Part shown: piece after piece, positions 30,501-32,559 of the stretch
How positions within the stretch are numbered: the first letter of the stretch is position 1
How the letters are laid out: every line of letters starts with the position of its first letter
Source of the DNA: Obelidium mucronatum
Taxonomy: Eukaryota > Chytridiomycota > Chytridiomycetes > Chytridiales > Chytriomycetaceae
DNA length: 32,559 bases
Assembly: GCA_025765595.1 (NCBI GenBank)
Contig: JAIVFH010000288.1
Coordinates: forward strand, 1-32,559
Direction: 5' to 3'
The notes under the pieces: model-generated
The model's input: the letters and a program-made list of their open reading frames with translations, nothing else
Database searches by the model: none
What the model was told of the DNA's origin: nothing
Made by a program: the position numbers and the translations under genes

Positions 30501-30689
30501 GGAATATTAGAAAGAAATCAGCTGCTTCTTCGAGAATCGCAACAGGGAATTAATCCTGCGTCAGAGTTCTCTCAGGCAGGCGGTTCCTCTCACGCTGTGG
30601 ACGTTGGACGAAAGGGAAACTCGGCTGCTCAAACAACGACATTAACTGGTGCAGGAAAGGAAGGATCGCCGAGGAATTCCATTATTTAG
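27517..30689 (+). CDS. Receptor-like protein: osmolyte-binding-type domain, Cys-rich region, 7-8 membrane helices (copy 1)
   Basis: Seven exons (27517-27732, 27795-28551, 28601-28653, 28711-28851, 28900-29460, 29515-30192, 30255-30689) with agreeing phases give 946 residues. A signal peptide (about 1-22) leads into a domain of about 320 residues with EMDWWDSAILTSQ, GYKVN, DVVLELWRSD and VPAWYSESEK. It resembles ABC-type glycine-betaine/proline-betaine binding proteins (OpuAC/ProX). A Cys-rich part follows (CPPGTFNLDPSTNSECKPC, CAPGFTGIFCSQC), like ephrin-receptor/TNFR-type modules. Then come about eight hydrophobic segments (FRFLLPASIIIYFGIFYTIL, TMAFVVLIFLLLSYPLGLLV and others) and a Ser/Thr-rich cytoplasmic tail. 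A surface sensor for small osmolytes is inferred; the membrane region is not recognised as a named receptor class. Confidence 0.72.
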
Positions 30690-30731
30690 ATTTTACCTTT
30701 TTGAATATTTAACAAATATTAATAATAAATA
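30690..30731 (+). promoter_or_regulatory. 42-bp spacer between tandem receptor genes
   Basis: Only 42 bp, nearly all A/T and containing AAATATTAATAATAAATA, separate the stop of receptor copy 1 from the start of copy 2. It must include any poly(A) signal of copy 1. The copy 2 promoter probably reaches into copy 1, or the two may share a transcript. Confidence 0.5.
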
Positions 30732-32559
30732 ATGAAGTTGGTGCTTCTGACAATTCTGTGTGGGTTGGTGACAGCCTTTGCTCCACCACATGCCGATGCC
30801 GATGTCGATTTCGATCTGGAGGCAGATCGCGTTCAAATATCATCGTGTTTAGATGCGTCCCTGAAAGAAAAATATGGCTGGACGCCGTTTGCAAACTTCA
30901 CGGTTTGTTTGGATTTAGTCATGAGCAGCCCCTCGAGGGAAATTTGACCACGGTTTCTTCAGGCAAACAAGAGAGATTTGATTCTAGAAGTCGCTTGGTG
31001 GGACTCTGCCATCCTGACTTCGCAAGTATTCTACTTCATTGCCTCCGACGTACTTGGCTACAAAGTCAACTTCCGCGTGTACGATGCTGGTCCTTCTACA
31101 GGCGCACGGTTAAAGAGTAGTGAAAGCGCTGATGTGGCCTTGGAAATTTGGCAAAGCGATTCGTCGGCTTGGTATCAACAATACGTCCAGTTGGAGAACA
31201 CTGTTGTATCTTACGGATCTGTTGGCTATTCTGGACGCGTTGGGCTATATTTTCCAACATATATGTTGGATCAATATCCCCAATTTGATTCGTTGAACTT
31301 CTGGAAAGCTCTTGCTCATCCCGAAAAGCAACGGTTGTTCCCAAGATCGGGAACTGCTCCCTTAGGCCTCAATAAGGACGGCCAACCAATATGCGATGGA
31401 GATCCTACAGGCTGTGTGAACGCTACTTATACTCCGGCGTGGTATTCAGAGAGTGAGAAGGGTAACTTCATGGAGATCTGGTTATCATCGATGCAAACTA
31501 CTGTGTACTACTTTCAGAGGTTAATTGATGGCTTGCATATTAATGCAACGATTGCATTTCTTGGCGATGGCTCTTACACAGCTATGCTTGAGGCGTATAA
31601 CAATGCGAAACCTTTCGTTGCTTATAATTGGAGACCCACAACGACAGTTGCATCATTGAATTTGACACGAATTGTATTTCCAGATGATCCAATGGGGGAA
31701 TTTCAGGTATTTCAAGCAGGTTAGTTGAATCTAAGTTGTGTCAATCATCTCATAGAAAAATAGACCCGCAGCATAATCCCATCAAAGTCGATATTCCCGT
31801 AGAAACATTATTCAAGGTCTGTGATTACGTTAGACACGAAAAGAAATTTACTCTATTACGCTTAATAGGCCAGCTCGTCTCGCTTTGGCAAAGACTTCCC
31901 TGAATTGGTTTATCTGATCCATCTAAATTCTCCATTTCTGACAAAGAATATTGAAGACATGTGAAAAAAGTCCCTTCCACTGTCCGGAAACTGGAACGGA
32001 CCCGGTGTACTTTAATTCTTCTTGTGACTGGATTCAAAGAATGAGGATACTGGAAAATTGGGTGACCCCCCCCACAACATATGATACTGTACCATCGGAA
32101 TGGGCCGGTACTTTAGCAACAATTTGTGGATGTGCTTGTCTTGTCCAGCTGGGACCTATAACTTCAATGCCTCCACCACACATGCATGCGAGCCTTGTAT
32201 AGAAGGAGCCATCTGCAGTGGTGGAAAAACAGTGAATGCCGACCATATGTACTGGATGTCTCCCTTTCCAGAGTTTATCACTGGCGACTACATTCCAGAA
32301 CTGCATTTATGCCCACACCCCAAGCAATGTTGTCCGCACGGCAACTGTACGATGGAAGAAGCTTGCGAACATGGCTTTGCAGGAATATTATGCACTGATT
32401 GTGCCGATCCGAATAAATATGCATGGAACGGCCAGTGTATGAATTGCCAAACTGCAGGCTCTAGTTTGTACTTGTCTATTATTGCCCCGTTTTTCGTTGT
32501 GGGTGCTGTTCTATTTGTACCAAAGTACCATGCAGCTGAAATCGAGCAAATATTTTTCT
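30732..32559 (+). CDS. Receptor-like protein, copy 2 (three frame breaks; cut by the window edge)
   Basis: It has the same plan as the gene at 27517: signal peptide (MKLVLLTILCGLVTA), then the osmolyte-binding-type domain (LEVAWWDSAILTSQVF, ADVALEIWQSD, TPAWYSESEK), then a Cys-rich part (CLSCPAGTYNFN, CPHGNCTMEEAC, GFAGILCTDC) and the first membrane helix. The window ends at AEIEQIFF. Exons 30732-30902, 30963-31719 and 31764-31816 match copy 1 in position, phase and, for the third, exact length (53 nt). From 31869 on, the reading frame breaks at 31916, 31951 and 32088, each a -1 step. The intron that copy 1 has at 28852-28899 is not evident. Pseudogene or sequencing error cannot be told apart. 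Confidence 0.65.

Noticed and set aside
32059..32090. An 8-C run as the place of the last frame break in receptor copy 2
   Set aside because: The corrected frame has a TGA between the C run and the conserved Cys, so the step must lie later, at about 32088.
1..32559. CRISPR array, prophage, insertion sequence or integrated virus
   Set aside because: No regular direct repeats with spacers, no transposase, integrase or reverse transcriptase motifs, and no capsid or polymerase genes are visible on either strand.

Overview
The window is nuclear DNA of a fungus, most likely a zoosporic (chytrid-type) one. Genes are dense and carry many short introns, mostly 45-90 nt, with GT-AG borders and T-rich 3' ends. 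There is a Zn2Cys6 protein, a formin and a GGC1-type mitochondrial carrier, which fit fungi. There are also homologues of two ciliary/centriolar proteins, TEX9 and ENKD1, which are expected only in lineages that keep a flagellum. All assignments come from reading translations and splice sites by eye; no database was searched.

Layout. 1-3059 (+) is the 3' part of an SMPD4-like membrane protein. 3240-6243 (-) holds two tandem TMEM151-like proteins with a decayed fragment between them. 6244-7563 holds a promoter region with a 27-G run and a Zn2Cys6 protein. 7564-8321 is non-coding with two GC-rich hairpins. 8322-12080 (-) is a compact row: a GPI-anchored-looking secreted protein, the TEX9 homologue and the DPM3 homologue. 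12360-17181 (+) is a 9-exon formin. 17392-20839 (-) has two F-box-like/ankyrin genes around an SGNH-hydrolase fragment. 20861-23007 (+) is a GEN1/Yen1-type resolvase, whose ATG lies 21 bp from the inferred start of the divergent ankyrin gene. 23169-24468 (+) is the GGC1 carrier. 24618-25870 (+) is a third F-box-like/ankyrin gene, broken, plus a partial duplicate. 26000-27443 (+) is the ENKD1/enkurin homologue in 8 exons. 27517 to the right edge (+) holds two tandem receptor-like proteins, the second cut by the edge.

What stands out. The tandem receptor-like genes at the right end appear to join a prokaryotic-type glycine-betaine/osmolyte binding domain (OpuAC/ProX-like) to a cysteine-rich ectodomain and a 7-8 helix membrane region. 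This is the best candidate here for an undescribed sensing system. Several genes (SMPD4-like, all three F-box/ankyrin genes, the second receptor) need single-base frame corrections, mostly -1 at short base runs. The formin, TEX9, GEN1, GGC1, ENKD1, DPM3 and first receptor genes read cleanly from end to end. The formin and GEN1 genes start with very GC-rich exons and then shift to AT-richer codons.

The genes are mostly unrelated housekeeping genes rather than one pathway. The clear functional groupings are the flagellum/centriole pair (TEX9, ENKD1) and the locally duplicated families (TMEM151-like, F-box/ankyrin, receptor).
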